Origin: Bordetella parapertussis | GTDB taxonomy: Bacteria > Bacteroidota > Bacteroidia > Chitinophagales > Chitinophagaceae | DNA: 64,000 nucleotides | NCBI GenBank assembly: GCA_943331005.2 | Contig: CALQJX020000008.1 | Location: 1-64,000 of the forward strand | Direction of reading: 5' to 3' | In this document: positions 54,899 to 63,586 of the stretch, one piece after another | Layout: each line of letters opens with the position of its first letter | How positions within the stretch are numbered: the first letter of the stretch is position 1 | Notes under the pieces: generated by a model | Databases searched by the model: none | Told to the model about the DNA's origin: nothing | The model's input: only the letters and a program-made list of their open reading frames with translations | Made by a program: the position numbers and the translations under genes

Positions 54899-55300
54899 AT
54901 GAAACGTTTTACTTTCTCATTGGCAGTGAAAATCCTCCTTTTATTGCAGGTACCGGTACTTATTTTTCATTTACTGGTCATCACCGGCATTATCCCATAT
55001 AACATAGTTTGGGGTGGCCGCCTGCATAGCACAGACGAAATGCGCAAATTCGAGACCATGTCTATTCTGTTAAATATATTTATGGCGTCTGTTATTGGCA
55101 TAAAAGGGAACTATATAAAGATCAGTATTCATCCGCTAATCATAAATACAATTCTATGGTGCTTCGCTATTCTATTTACATTGAACACTGTGGGCAATCT
55201 TTTAGCCAAGGTCACCCTGGAAACCGTAGTATTCACACCGCTCACTTTCTTATCTGCTGTACTATGCGGCAGACTGGCACTAGAAAAAGAAACACAGTGA
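54899..55300 (+). CDS. Small four-helix membrane protein
   Basis: A 133-residue polytopic protein with about four hydrophobic segments. The first loop contains NIVWGGRLHSTDEMRKFE, which I have the impression recurs in uncharacterised Bacteroidota membrane proteins. No family or function is assigned. A -7 box supports the start at 54899, not the earlier in-frame codon at 54863. The next gene, a Crp/Fnr regulator, starts 50 bases downstream and may be co-transcribed. Confidence 0.7.
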   Translation: MKRFTFSLAVKILLLLQVPVLIFHLLVITGIIPYNIVWGGRLHSTDEMRKFETMSILLNIFMASVIGIKGNYIKISIHPLIINTILWCFAILFTLNTVGNLLAKVTLETVVFTPLTFLSAVLCGRLALEKETQ

Positions 55301-55350
55301 GCGAACCGTTTGTATAGCTTTTCATAACTTGTAGCAACAAACAGTTAAGT

Positions 55351-55923
55351 ATGCTCTCCCCATTATACACTTACCTGAACAATATCTCCCCACTCAGTGA
55401 AGAGACAATAGAAAATTTCGACAAGAACTTTGAATTCATTGAACTTCCTAAGAATGAATATCTCTTGCGTGATGGAGAAACATGCAATTACATCTATGTT
55501 ATAATCAGCGGGCTTGTACGAATGTTCTACATAAAAGATGGTGAGGAGATCTGTTCTATGTTTCTTGAAGAGAATGCGCCCTTCAATGCACCTGATAGTT
55601 ATTATTCACGGAAGCCAGGTTACACCTGCCTACAGACGCTTACACCAACTACAGTGGCACGCATTCACTATGACAAATTGCAGCAGATGTATGAACGATA
55701 TTCCAGCCTCAACTATGCAGGCAGGGTGATAACAGAGAGATACTTTGTAAAAAGCGAAGAACGACTATACCTGCTACGCAAGCAAAGTGCTGAAGAAAGA
55801 TACCAATACTTCCTCGAAAATTATCCGCATCTGCTGCAGAAAGTGCCGCTCAAATTCATTGCATCTTATCTGGGCATTACCAATGAAACCCTGAGCAGAA
55901 TACGAAATAAAATAAGAAAATAA
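55351..55923 (+). CDS. Crp/Fnr-family transcriptional regulator
   Basis: A 190-residue regulator with an N-terminal cyclic-nucleotide-binding-like domain (ELPKNEYLLRDGETCNYIYV then ISGLVRMFYI). A C-terminal helix-turn-helix is in LKFIASYLGITNETLSRIR. The effector-binding pocket is not of clear cAMP type and there is no iron-sulfur cysteine cluster, so the signal is unknown. Many Bacteroidota carry numerous such paralogues. The small membrane protein upstream could be its sensor, target or merely neighbour. Confidence 0.88.
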   Translation: MLSPLYTYLNNISPLSEETIENFDKNFEFIELPKNEYLLRDGETCNYIYVIISGLVRMFYIKDGEEICSMFLEENAPFNAPDSYYSRKPGYTCLQTLTPTTVARIHYDKLQQMYERYSSLNYAGRVITERYFVKSEERLYLLRKQSAEERYQYFLENYPHLLQKVPLKFIASYLGITNETLSRIRNKIRK

Positions 55924-55938
55924 AGCAGCTGCAGCTTT

Positions 55939-56628
55939 CTAAAACTTGTAAGCTACTGTTAGTCGTTGTGAAAGGGAAGAGATATCCCAGTTCAATGATC
56001 CTGTACCATATCCGGCAGAATATACCTGCTCATACCTGAACCCATTCATAAACTGCAAACCGATTGCTATTCGCTTCAATTGCAATCTGGCACCTATGTA
56101 CGGTTTCAGATTGGCATAGAACATGGTAGCATCAGCACCGTATGACATGGACTGATCCCAACCTACCAAATGCGATACAATGCCAGAACCCGGATTGGTA
56201 TGAAGCACATTATATTCCCTTCCCAATACAGTATCTATAGTGCCGCTACCATAGCCCACGCGCATTTCCAAACCAGCAAACAGATATACTTTACGATAGA
56301 AATGCCTTTGTGTCTCTATACCATATCCTGCCGTCACAAGCGGTATAGATGTACGCATACCCCTGCGTATGGTAGTGTCACTCACTATTTTGTATAGTAC
56401 CGGAGCAGTGTTATTTACATAATTGGTATAGTCCAACGAAACCGTATAACTTGAATTCTTCTTACGCGGAAAGGAATAATATACCCCCCACGACCCAATT
56501 GAAGGATTATCATTACCCATAGCGGCATTCCCATCAGTATATACTCCTATGCTATGTTTGCGACCCGTAGTATCCTGAGCAAACAATATTGCGGGAACCA
56601 ATAACAATAACAGAGACAGAAATTTCAT
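55939..56628 (-). CDS. Exported beta-rich protein, probable outer membrane
   Basis: About 229 residues with signal peptide MKFLSLLLLLVPAILFAQ. The rest is a chain of alternating amphipathic beta strands, with VYYSFPRKKNSSYTVSLDYT, HFYRKVYLFAGLEMRVGYG and a C-terminal strand ending in YKF. The closing aromatic residue is a typical outer-membrane barrel signal. No named family is recognised. It is convergent with the Crp/Fnr gene, with only 15 bases between stops. The start at 56628 fits the signal peptide; the frame is open upstream. Confidence 0.7.
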   Translation of the reverse strand: MKFLSLLLLLVPAILFAQDTTGRKHSIGVYTDGNAAMGNDNPSIGSWGVYYSFPRKKNSSYTVSLDYTNYVNNTAPVLYKIVSDTTIRRGMRTSIPLVTAGYGIETQRHFYRKVYLFAGLEMRVGYGSGTIDTVLGREYNVLHTNPGSGIVSHLVGWDQSMSYGADATMFYANLKPYIGARLQLKRIAIGLQFMNGFRYEQVYSAGYGTGSLNWDISSLSQRLTVAYKF

Positions 56629-56768
56629 TACAGCGTTTTGGAACATAAACGCAAGAGTAATAAATAAATTGCATGAATCATATAAGGCAGATCGTTTTAA
56701 ATATCTCCCAAACATCTGAATCTCAAAAGACTAAAATATCAGCAACAATCAATTCAGGCATAAAGCCA

Positions 56769-57413
56769 CTACCTGGGCATCATTTCATTCAGGGTCTGCT
56801 GCAGTTTATAGGCCTCAGGTTTATACCTCATGTTCATTATGCCCGATTTATAGCTATATTTTTTATCATTAAAATACTCAGCCTCTTTATCAAGTAAGTG
56901 GGGTGGAAGCGTATAGGCTACCTGCTCCATATGCTCGTCATATACAACCCACACCCTGCCTAGCCTGGTATCAAACCCCACTTTCTCATGCGGTTCCTTC
57001 AGGTAGCCTATCCTGTGCATTTGCATGATTGGGTATCCATAACTCACTATCTGGTAGTTTTTCCCCTCTGTAATGGCGGCAGACACATAATTCCCATCGG
57101 GTCCCAGCAACACACTGTCGTGTTTGTGAGTGCGTACCCTGGCAATATTGGTATCCAGAAAATAATAGACCGGGCAAAAAGTGAAATGCGCACTGAAATC
57201 GTTGCGCATAGCCATATACATGGCCAACACATCCTTGTTCAGTTTTTCCAGCCCTTTCTCATCCTTTGTCCGCACAAGCGCAGCACGTCTGTTCTGCTCT
57301 GTCGATAGGTTCACCAAGATCAGCTCCGGCTGACGAATTGCCGGTTTTTGTTGCCCGGAACATATTCCTGCAGAAAGTACACAGATAGAAAACAGCGTAG
57401 CGAAAAGGTTCAT
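56769..57413 (-). CDS. Exported protein of unknown function
   Basis: A 214-residue protein with a signal peptide (MNLFATLFSICVLSAGICSG). The mature part has DFSAHFTFCPVYYFLDTN, an RVRTHKHDSVLLGPDGNYV segment and VWVVYDEHMEQVAYTLPPHL, suggesting a mixed alpha/beta domain. I do not recognise it. A -7 box sits only 4 bases from the start codon, so the transcript may be leaderless. The neighbour at 55939 is on the same strand and also exported, but with a 140-base gap. Confidence 0.65.
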   Translation of the reverse strand: MNLFATLFSICVLSAGICSGQQKPAIRQPELILVNLSTEQNRRAALVRTKDEKGLEKLNKDVLAMYMAMRNDFSAHFTFCPVYYFLDTNIARVRTHKHDSVLLGPDGNYVSAAITEGKNYQIVSYGYPIMQMHRIGYLKEPHEKVGFDTRLGRVWVVYDEHMEQVAYTLPPHLLDKEAEYFNDKKYSYKSGIMNMRYKPEAYKLQQTLNEMMPR

Positions 57414-57417
57414 AACG

Positions 57418-57425
57418 CAAATATA
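57418..57425 (-). promoter_or_regulatory. Putative -7 box TATATTTG next to a start codon
   Basis: A consensus box on the minus strand 4 bases before the start at 57413. If used, transcription begins at or inside the start codon. Confidence 0.35.
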
Positions 57426-57627
57426 TCGCACAATTATCATAAGACTTATAATTAGGATCGACTAAACGTATTAAACAAATTCGCACCGCATTCGAAAGAG
57501 TTACTATTCAATGCAACAGCACCTCTGTTTTACTAATTCATAGTCATTCCCTATGTTATCCACATGCTGTAATCCTTCCTGTTTTTATCATGGCTCTTAC
57601 TGCTTACCTTCGCTCCAAAATCAGAGC

Positions 57628-58611
57628 GTGCTCCGGTTATTCAGAAATAACAGCCCATTTACGGTACTTGTCCTGTTCCTGTTCGCTATCGTAGTGAAAC
57701 TGCAGGCATTGCTGCATCCCGTTGCGCCTGAAAGGGTAGCCGGGCATTTTCTGTATAATTATATGTTGCGTGGCATAGATATAGTCTTCCGCCACAGTTC
57801 TTATGCCTATACATTTCTGGCCATATTCATACTTTTTGCGCAGTCATTATATATAAAGGACATTGCCACCCGGCACAAATTATTTCCCAGGTATACCTAT
57901 GTACCATCATATGTATACCTTTTGCTTACATCCATTTACCTGCCCTTCAACTTTTTCAGTGAAACTATGATCCTCAACACCCTCTTATTGGGTGCCGTAG
58001 ATGTCATGTTCAGCTTCACCCAAACCACACAACCCCGAAAACTTATTTACAATGCTGCCTTTCTGCTTTGTCTGGCAGCAATGTTTCAGTTTTCATTACT
58101 CACCTATTTCTTGCTGCTGTTGGTGGGTATGGTCATGTTCCGCCCCTTCAATCTGGGCGAGTGGAGCGTGGCTATGATGGGCTATGTCACTCCGGTTTAT
58201 TTTCTCATTTGCCTGCTTTTCCTGGCAGATAAGTTCTACCTGCTCTACCAGTGGCCACATATAGGTATATCCTTGTCTGCAAACGTGGTTTCACCCTTTT
58301 ACCTTATTGTCACCATAGCCGGTATCATCATTTTGCTGGGTACCGGTATATATGCTATGCAGCAGAATGTGGCGCTCAGCAACATCTATGTGCGCCGCGA
58401 CTGGACAGCCATATCATTTTATCTTATGATATCTGTGCTCACTGCTATTATCACCGACAGTAGCATAAAAAGCGCCTGGCTTATAGCCATGCCCGCATTG
58501 AGCATTATAATATCTCACGGGCTTTTGCTTGAAAAGAACAAACGGTTTAGTAATTTTATCTTTTATTTTTCTCTTTTATTACTCTTATTCTGCCTTTGGG
58601 CAGGCAAATGA
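57628..58611 (+). CDS. Polytopic membrane protein, DUF6427-like
   Basis: A 327-residue protein with about nine transmembrane segments. The GTG start at 57628 gives the N-terminus (M)LRLFRNNSPFTVLVLFL, which fits the usual MLRxFR start of DUF6427 proteins. An ATG at 57553 is in frame but the 25 extra residues are unlike a membrane-protein start and include several cysteines. The family is restricted to Bacteroidota and of unknown function. purQ begins 6 bases after its stop, an arrangement I think is common in the phylum, so a shared transcript is likely. Confidence 0.8.
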   Translation: MLRLFRNNSPFTVLVLFLFAIVVKLQALLHPVAPERVAGHFLYNYMLRGIDIVFRHSSYAYTFLAIFILFAQSLYIKDIATRHKLFPRYTYVPSYVYLLLTSIYLPFNFFSETMILNTLLLGAVDVMFSFTQTTQPRKLIYNAAFLLCLAAMFQFSLLTYFLLLLVGMVMFRPFNLGEWSVAMMGYVTPVYFLICLLFLADKFYLLYQWPHIGISLSANVVSPFYLIVTIAGIIILLGTGIYAMQQNVALSNIYVRRDWTAISFYLMISVLTAIITDSSIKSAWLIAMPALSIIISHGLLLEKNKRFSNFIFYFSLLLLLFCLWAGK

Positions 58612-58617
58612 TCTTCA

Positions 58618-59307
58618 ATGAAATTCGGTATTATCGTTTTCCCCGGGTCTAACTGTGACCGCGACATGATGCACGCTCTGAGAGACGACCTCAAACAGGA
58701 AACCATTATGCTTTGGCACAAAGACCGCGACCTCAGCATGTTCTCTACTGATGACTGCATAGTGCTTCCTGGTGGTTTCTCCTATGGCGACTACCTGCGA
58801 TGCGGTGCATTGGCAAGGTTCAGCCCTATGATGGAGCAGGTTATAGAATTCGCAGGCAGGGGCGGTAAAGTGCTCGGTGTTTGCAATGGATTCCAGATCC
58901 TATGCGAAGCAGGACTGCTGCCGGGCGTATTGCTGCAAAACGATCATCAGAAATTTGCCTGTAAAAATGTATATGTAAAAAGCGATGGCCCTAACAACCA
59001 TATAGGTAATCTGGTTGGCGAAAAAGCGCTGAAAATACCGGTAGCTCATGGCGAAGGAAGGTACTATGCCGACGCTCCTACGCTGAAACAGCTGCACGAC
59101 AACAAGCAGGTTGTATTCCGCTATTGCAATGAGCAGGGCGAAGTACATATCGATTCTAACCCAAACGGTGCAATTAGCAACATTGCTGGTATCTGCAATG
59201 CCGAACGCAACGTTTTTGGTATGATGCCTCACCCCGAAAGGGCTTGCTCTCCAGAACTGAACAACAGCGACGGACGCAACATATTGCTGGCTCTTACCCG
59301 GAACTGA
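58618..59307 (+). CDS. purQ: Phosphoribosylformylglycinamidine synthase subunit PurQ
   Basis: A 229-residue class I glutamine amidotransferase subunit that supplies ammonia to PurL for the fourth step of purine biosynthesis. IVFPGSNCDRD at the N-terminus, LPGGFSYGDYLRCGALARF, the nucleophile Cys89 in GVCNGFQIL, and the C-terminal MMPHPERACS with the catalytic His-Glu are all present. It forms a small PurQ/PurS/PurL type complex. It follows the DUF6427-like gene by 6 bases; other pur genes are not nearby. Confidence 0.97.
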   Translation: MKFGIIVFPGSNCDRDMMHALRDDLKQETIMLWHKDRDLSMFSTDDCIVLPGGFSYGDYLRCGALARFSPMMEQVIEFAGRGGKVLGVCNGFQILCEAGLLPGVLLQNDHQKFACKNVYVKSDGPNNHIGNLVGEKALKIPVAHGEGRYYADAPTLKQLHDNKQVVFRYCNEQGEVHIDSNPNGAISNIAGICNAERNVFGMMPHPERACSPELNNSDGRNILLALTRN

Positions 59308-59444
59308 TAAGAGTAATTCCCAATCAAAAGGGTCGGCACATTCATTAAAACAAACGTTAAAATACAGACAGAAGCACTTTCCCTTGCCAACTGGAGAGGT
59401 ATATTGCACTGTCTGTTATATTTTCATACTAAATAATTGCCCCT

Positions 59445-59903
59445 ATGAGTATGCTAAGATCTGTAATGTTGCTTTTTGTACTGCTATCTTTCAGTACTGC
59501 ATCTATGGCTCAGACTGCAAATCCTGCAGCCTGGACCTACGAAGTGAAAAAGAAAAGCGCTACCGAATACCAGCTTATCTTTCATCTGGATCTGAAACAC
59601 GGCTGGCACATATGGTCGCTGAAACCCGGTGGCGATGGTTTTCAGATAGTGCCTTTGTTCAGTATTGATAACAATACCAACGTGCAACTGAAAGGTGAAG
59701 TGAAGGAAACAGGCCATGCCACAACCTCCACTATGGATGGTGTGGAAGGGAAAGTGACCTACCTGAGCGGAAAGATCGATTATATACAGAATGTATCTGT
59801 GAAGGGTGCTACCAGAATAACCGGTAAACATACCTACCAGATATGCGACGATAAACAATGCCTTGCTCCTGTAGACAAAGATTTTGTCTTTGACATAAAA
59901 TAA
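59445..59903 (+). CDS. Stand-alone DsbD-alpha-like periplasmic protein
   Basis: A 152-residue protein with a signal peptide (MLLFVLLSF to ASMAQ) and a single immunoglobulin-like domain matching the N-terminal part of DsbD. HGWHIWSLKPGGDG and the redox pair Cys134/Cys139 in CDDKQC (the disulfide-exchange site of DsbD-alpha) are both present. It is strongly similar to the N-terminus of the following gene, so it seems to be a duplicated domain. It may act as a separate electron shuttle from the membrane reductase. It starts 137 bases after purQ and ends 61 bases before dsbD. Confidence 0.85.
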   Translation: MSMLRSVMLLFVLLSFSTASMAQTANPAAWTYEVKKKSATEYQLIFHLDLKHGWHIWSLKPGGDGFQIVPLFSIDNNTNVQLKGEVKETGHATTSTMDGVEGKVTYLSGKIDYIQNVSVKGATRITGKHTYQICDDKQCLAPVDKDFVFDIK

Positions 59904-59964
59904 GCCTGCAGAAGTAGTATACCCCACATGTAACATTATTTATAGCAAAAAGAAGTTGCGTCTT

Positions 59965-62055
59965 ATGATGAAGCTGATCAAATCAATATTGCTGGTTGTA
60001 CTGTGCCTTTGGGGTGCGGGCAATGCCCATGCACAAATCACTAAAGACCCTACCAGCTGGAAGATAGAGGCTGTAAAAAAGCAGGGCAATGAATATGAGA
60101 TCGTATTCAGGATGAAGCTGGCAAAGAACTGGCATATATGGTCGCTGAAGCCGGGAGGCGATGGCCTGCAGGTCTCTCCTTCGTTCGAATTTAATAAGAA
60201 TTCCGACATATCACTGAAAGGTAGTGTTACCGAAAAAGGCAAGGCCATTACCGGTAATATGGATGGTGTGGATGGTATTGTAACCTACTTTACCGACAAA
60301 GTAGACTATACCCAGAAGGTAACTATAAAACAGAACACCAAAATAAAAGGTATCTACTCGTATCAGGTGTGTGACGACAAAATGTGTCTGCCACCGAAAT
60401 CAGTACCATTTACAGTAGAAGTTACAGATGCTGGTGGTGCTACAGATACGGCTGCTGCCGATACTAATACTTCAGTTGCTGCTGCAACCCCACCCCCTAC
60501 CGACACAAATGCTGCTAAAACACTGGCTGGCACAGATGCGCCGAAAGAAGGCGATGGCAACAAATCGCTGCTGTGGCTGTTCCTTGCTGCTATAGGTGGA
60601 GGCCTTGCTGCAGTTATCACTCCTTGTGTTTATTCCATGATTCCTATTACGGTTAGCTTCTTTACCAAGCGCAGTAAAACCCGGAAAGAAGGTATCAGGA
60701 ATGCACTATATTACTCTCTGTCCATCATCATCATATTCACCGTACTGGGTGTTGCCATATCTGCCATTTTCGGATCCAATGCACTCAACACCTTATCTAC
60801 CAACTGGATAGCGAATCTGTTCTTCTTCTTCATTTTCGTTCTGTTCGGCATCTCCTTCCTGGGCGCATTCGAGATCACACTCCCCTCTTCCTGGACCAAC
60901 AAAACCGACTCTAAAGCGGGCGTAGGCAGTTTTGGCGGTATCTTCTTCATGGCACTTACGCTGGCCATAGTATCATTCTCATGTACAGGACCTATAGTAG
61001 GCCCGCTGCTGGTACTTGCAGGCAAGGGCGGCATTGCCGGTCCTGCGGTGGGTATGTTCGGCTTCTCTATAGGGTTATCACTGCCATTTGCACTGTTTGC
61101 TATCTTCCCTGGCATGCTCAATAAAATGGCATCTTCAGGCGGCTGGCTGAATCAGGTGAAAGTGGTACTGGGCTTCCTGGAGCTGATGCTGGCACTGAAG
61201 TTCCTCTCCAACGCAGATCTGGCTATGGGCTGGAGGCTAATGGACAGGGAAATTTTCATAGCCTGCTGGATAGTGATCTCCATACTATTGGGCTTCTACC
61301 TGCTGGGCAAACTGAAACTATCTCACGATGATGCTCCGGCCAAGAACGTTTACGGACAGGAATACACTTCCATCTTCAAACTATTCCTCGCCATTATATC
61401 CTTCACCTTTGCTACTTACCTGTTACCGGGTATGTGGGGCGCACCACTCAATGGTATGAGCGCATTCCTGCCTCCTGTTGGCACCTTCGATGCCTTTGGT
61501 GGTGCAGGCGGCAACACACCACCGGCACATGCTGCAGAACCAGATGGCATGCATCCGGTAAAGTATGTGGAAGACATGAAGATCTACGAACCACCGGTAG
61601 TGAAAAACCTGGGGCTTGTTACCTACTTCGACTACGAAGAAGCGCTGGAAGCCTCTAAAAAACTGAAGAAACCCATCATGCTCGACTTCACTGGCATCAA
61701 TTGTGTGAACTGTCGTAAAATGGAATCTCAGGTTTGGTCTGACCCACAGGTAGCCAAACGCCTGAAAGAAGACTTCATCGTTGCCTCGCTCTACTGCGAT
61801 TTCAACCGCATAAAACTGCCTGAAAGTGAACAGTATTTCTCTAAAGATCTCAACTCGCAGATCATTACAGTAGGCAATAAGAACTCAGACCTGCAGGCAT
61901 CGAAATTCGGTGCAAACTCACAACCTTTCTATTTCTACATAGACGAGCATGGCAACAAACTGGCAGATGTAGGTTACGCCTACGATCCTGATGTGCAGAA
62001 ATTCGTTGCCCACCTCGACAAGGTAAAGGAACGTTACAAACAGACACATCCATAA
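59965..62055 (+). CDS. dsbD: Protein-disulfide reductase DsbD
   Basis: A 696-residue DsbD that carries electrons from cytoplasmic thioredoxin to the periplasm. Signal peptide MMKLIKSILLVVLCL to HAQ. The alpha domain has Cys136/Cys141 in CDDKMC. The eight-helix central domain contains ITPCVYSMIPI and FSCTGPIVGPLL, with the two redox cysteines. The thioredoxin-like gamma domain has DFTGINCVNCRKM (Cys580/Cys583). An Ala/Thr-rich linker joins alpha and membrane parts. The ATG at 59965 is chosen over the TTG at 59956. Confidence 0.95.
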   Translation: MMKLIKSILLVVLCLWGAGNAHAQITKDPTSWKIEAVKKQGNEYEIVFRMKLAKNWHIWSLKPGGDGLQVSPSFEFNKNSDISLKGSVTEKGKAITGNMDGVDGIVTYFTDKVDYTQKVTIKQNTKIKGIYSYQVCDDKMCLPPKSVPFTVEVTDAGGATDTAAADTNTSVAAATPPPTDTNAAKTLAGTDAPKEGDGNKSLLWLFLAAIGGGLAAVITPCVYSMIPITVSFFTKRSKTRKEGIRNALYYSLSIIIIFTVLGVAISAIFGSNALNTLSTNWIANLFFFFIFVLFGISFLGAFEITLPSSWTNKTDSKAGVGSFGGIFFMALTLAIVSFSCTGPIVGPLLVLAGKGGIAGPAVGMFGFSIGLSLPFALFAIFPGMLNKMASSGGWLNQVKVVLGFLELMLALKFLSNADLAMGWRLMDREIFIACWIVISILLGFYLLGKLKLSHDDAPAKNVYGQEYTSIFKLFLAIISFTFATYLLPGMWGAPLNGMSAFLPPVGTFDAFGGAGGNTPPAHAAEPDGMHPVKYVEDMKIYEPPVVKNLGLVTYFDYEEALEASKKLKKPIMLDFTGINCVNCRKMESQVWSDPQVAKRLKEDFIVASLYCDFNRIKLPESEQYFSKDLNSQIITVGNKNSDLQASKFGANSQPFYFYIDEHGNKLADVGYAYDPDVQKFVAHLDKVKERYKQTHP

Positions 62056-62073
62056 ATTACTCTTTTAGTACAG

Positions 62074-62118
62074 ATCGTTGAGCGGAATATTTATTTGATA
62101 TTCCACTCAACGATTTTT
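62074..62118 (+). terminator. Terminator after dsbD
   Basis: A 17-base inverted repeat ATCGTTGAG(C)GGAATAT / ATATTCCACTCAACGAT, with one mismatch and a seven-base loop, is followed by T residues. It separates dsbD from the cation transporter gene. Confidence 0.75.
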
Positions 62119-62129
62119 AGTTTTACAAG

Positions 62130-63107
62130 ATGCCTGTACGTATTCAGCGATATATTGCCCTGCTCTCTGTTGTTCTGTTTGCAGGCAAAATGCTGGCATG
62201 GTGGCTCACCGGGTCGGTTACCGTACTTACCGATGCGCTGGAAGGCATAGTGAACGTTGTAGCGGGCTTTCTGGGCTTATTCAGTGTTATCTTATCTGCT
62301 ATGCCGCGTGACACTAATCACCCCTATGGTCACGGCAAGGTCGAATTCATTTCTTCTGCAGTAGAGGGTACCCTCATCATGGTTGCCGGATGTGTTATCA
62401 TATACGAGGCAATACACCAGTTGTTGCTGCCCCACCAGATACAGAACCTAAATACAGGCCTCATCATTATTGCGGCTGCAGGCCTCTTCAATTTTCTCGC
62501 CGGCAAGTATGCGGTGAAGCAGGGTGAAAAGTTGCACAGCATGGTGCTGGAATCTGCAGGTAGTCATCTTTTGTCAGATGCCTATTCTACCATTGCAGTA
62601 ATAGCTGGCGTCATCTTACTGCTGCTTACCAACAATCGTTTCCCCTGGCTGGATAGTGCTGTAGCGCTGGTTTTTGCGGTTATAACTATAGTTACCGGCT
62701 ACAAGGTTTTGCGCCGCTCCATATCTGGCATGATGGATGAGATGGATATGGGTATGCTGAAAAAAGTGATCTCTGCTGTGCAGCAAAACAGAAAAACCCA
62801 ATGGGTAGACCTGCACAATCTGCGCGTCATTCAGTATGGCGAGCTGATGCATATCGATGCCCACCTCACCCTGCCCTGGTACCAGCAGGTAGTCGATGCC
62901 GATAAAGAGATACATGCATTGGAAGACCTGATACAATCCCACTTCAGCAACCGGGTAGAGCTCTTCATACATATAGACAGCTGCATGCCTTACCAGTGCA
63001 GGCTATGCGCAATGAGCAACTGTCCGCAGCGGCAGGAGGCCTATGTGACCCAGATGGAATGGACCATAGAAAACGTTTGGGCCGACTCTAAACACGGCAA
63101 GATATAA
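62130..63107 (+). CDS. Cation diffusion facilitator family transporter
   Basis: A 325-residue CDF antiporter with six transmembrane segments and a cytoplasmic C-terminal domain. The first metal site is in SVTVLTDALEG, HPYGHGKVEFI is the family loop, and the second metal pair is in SHLLSDAYS (His-x3-Asp). The C-terminal dimerisation domain has LHNLRVIQYGELMHIDAHLT. Family members export zinc, iron, cadmium, cobalt or manganese; the metal is not determined. It ends with a Cys-rich tail (CRLCAMSNCPQ) not usual in all members, which could bind metal. Confidence 0.9.
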   Translation: MPVRIQRYIALLSVVLFAGKMLAWWLTGSVTVLTDALEGIVNVVAGFLGLFSVILSAMPRDTNHPYGHGKVEFISSAVEGTLIMVAGCVIIYEAIHQLLLPHQIQNLNTGLIIIAAAGLFNFLAGKYAVKQGEKLHSMVLESAGSHLLSDAYSTIAVIAGVILLLLTNNRFPWLDSAVALVFAVITIVTGYKVLRRSISGMMDEMDMGMLKKVISAVQQNRKTQWVDLHNLRVIQYGELMHIDAHLTLPWYQQVVDADKEIHALEDLIQSHFSNRVELFIHIDSCMPYQCRLCAMSNCPQRQEAYVTQMEWTIENVWADSKHGKI

Positions 63108-63114
63108 CTGTCAC

Positions 63115-63528
63115 TCAACGATACTTCCTGTCTTTTTCTTCTATTGCCAGGTCATTAATGCTGGCATAGCGTTTGGCCATATAGCCATGTGCATCAAATT
63201 CCCAGTTCTCATTGCCATATGCCCTGTACCATTGTCCGTCTGCTGTGTGGTATTCATACTCAAAACGCACAGCTATACGATTGTCTGCATGAGCCCAATA
63301 TTCTTTTTTTAGTTTGTAGTCCAGCTCCTTAGCCCACTTCTCTTTCAGGAAGACTACTATCTCTTCTCTACCATTAATGAACCGATCACGGTTGCGCCAT
63401 TCACTGTCGGTTGTATATGCTTTAGCTACTCTTTCAGCATCCTTGCTGTTCCAGGCATCTTCTGCCATTTGTATCTTTTGTTTTGCCGTTTCTTCAGTAA
63501 ATGGTGGTAGCGGATATCTTGGTTCCAT
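63115..63528 (-). CDS. NTF2-like protein, DUF1348 type
   Basis: A 137-residue cone-shaped alpha+beta protein. The pattern [66 protein letters not shown] matches the nuclear-transport-factor-2-like DUF1348 family. Such proteins bind small molecules or act as isomerase-type enzymes; no substrate is indicated. It is convergent with the CDF gene and 58 bases from the next minus-strand gene. Confidence 0.85.
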   Translation of the reverse strand: MEPRYPLPPFTEETAKQKIQMAEDAWNSKDAERVAKAYTTDSEWRNRDRFINGREEIVVFLKEKWAKELDYKLKKEYWAHADNRIAVRFEYEYHTADGQWYRAYGNENWEFDAHGYMAKRYASINDLAIEEKDRKYR

Positions 63529-63586
63529 CTTGTAACGATCAGTATTTAGTTAGTAACATTCCTGTCAGCACGCATGCACATTGATG

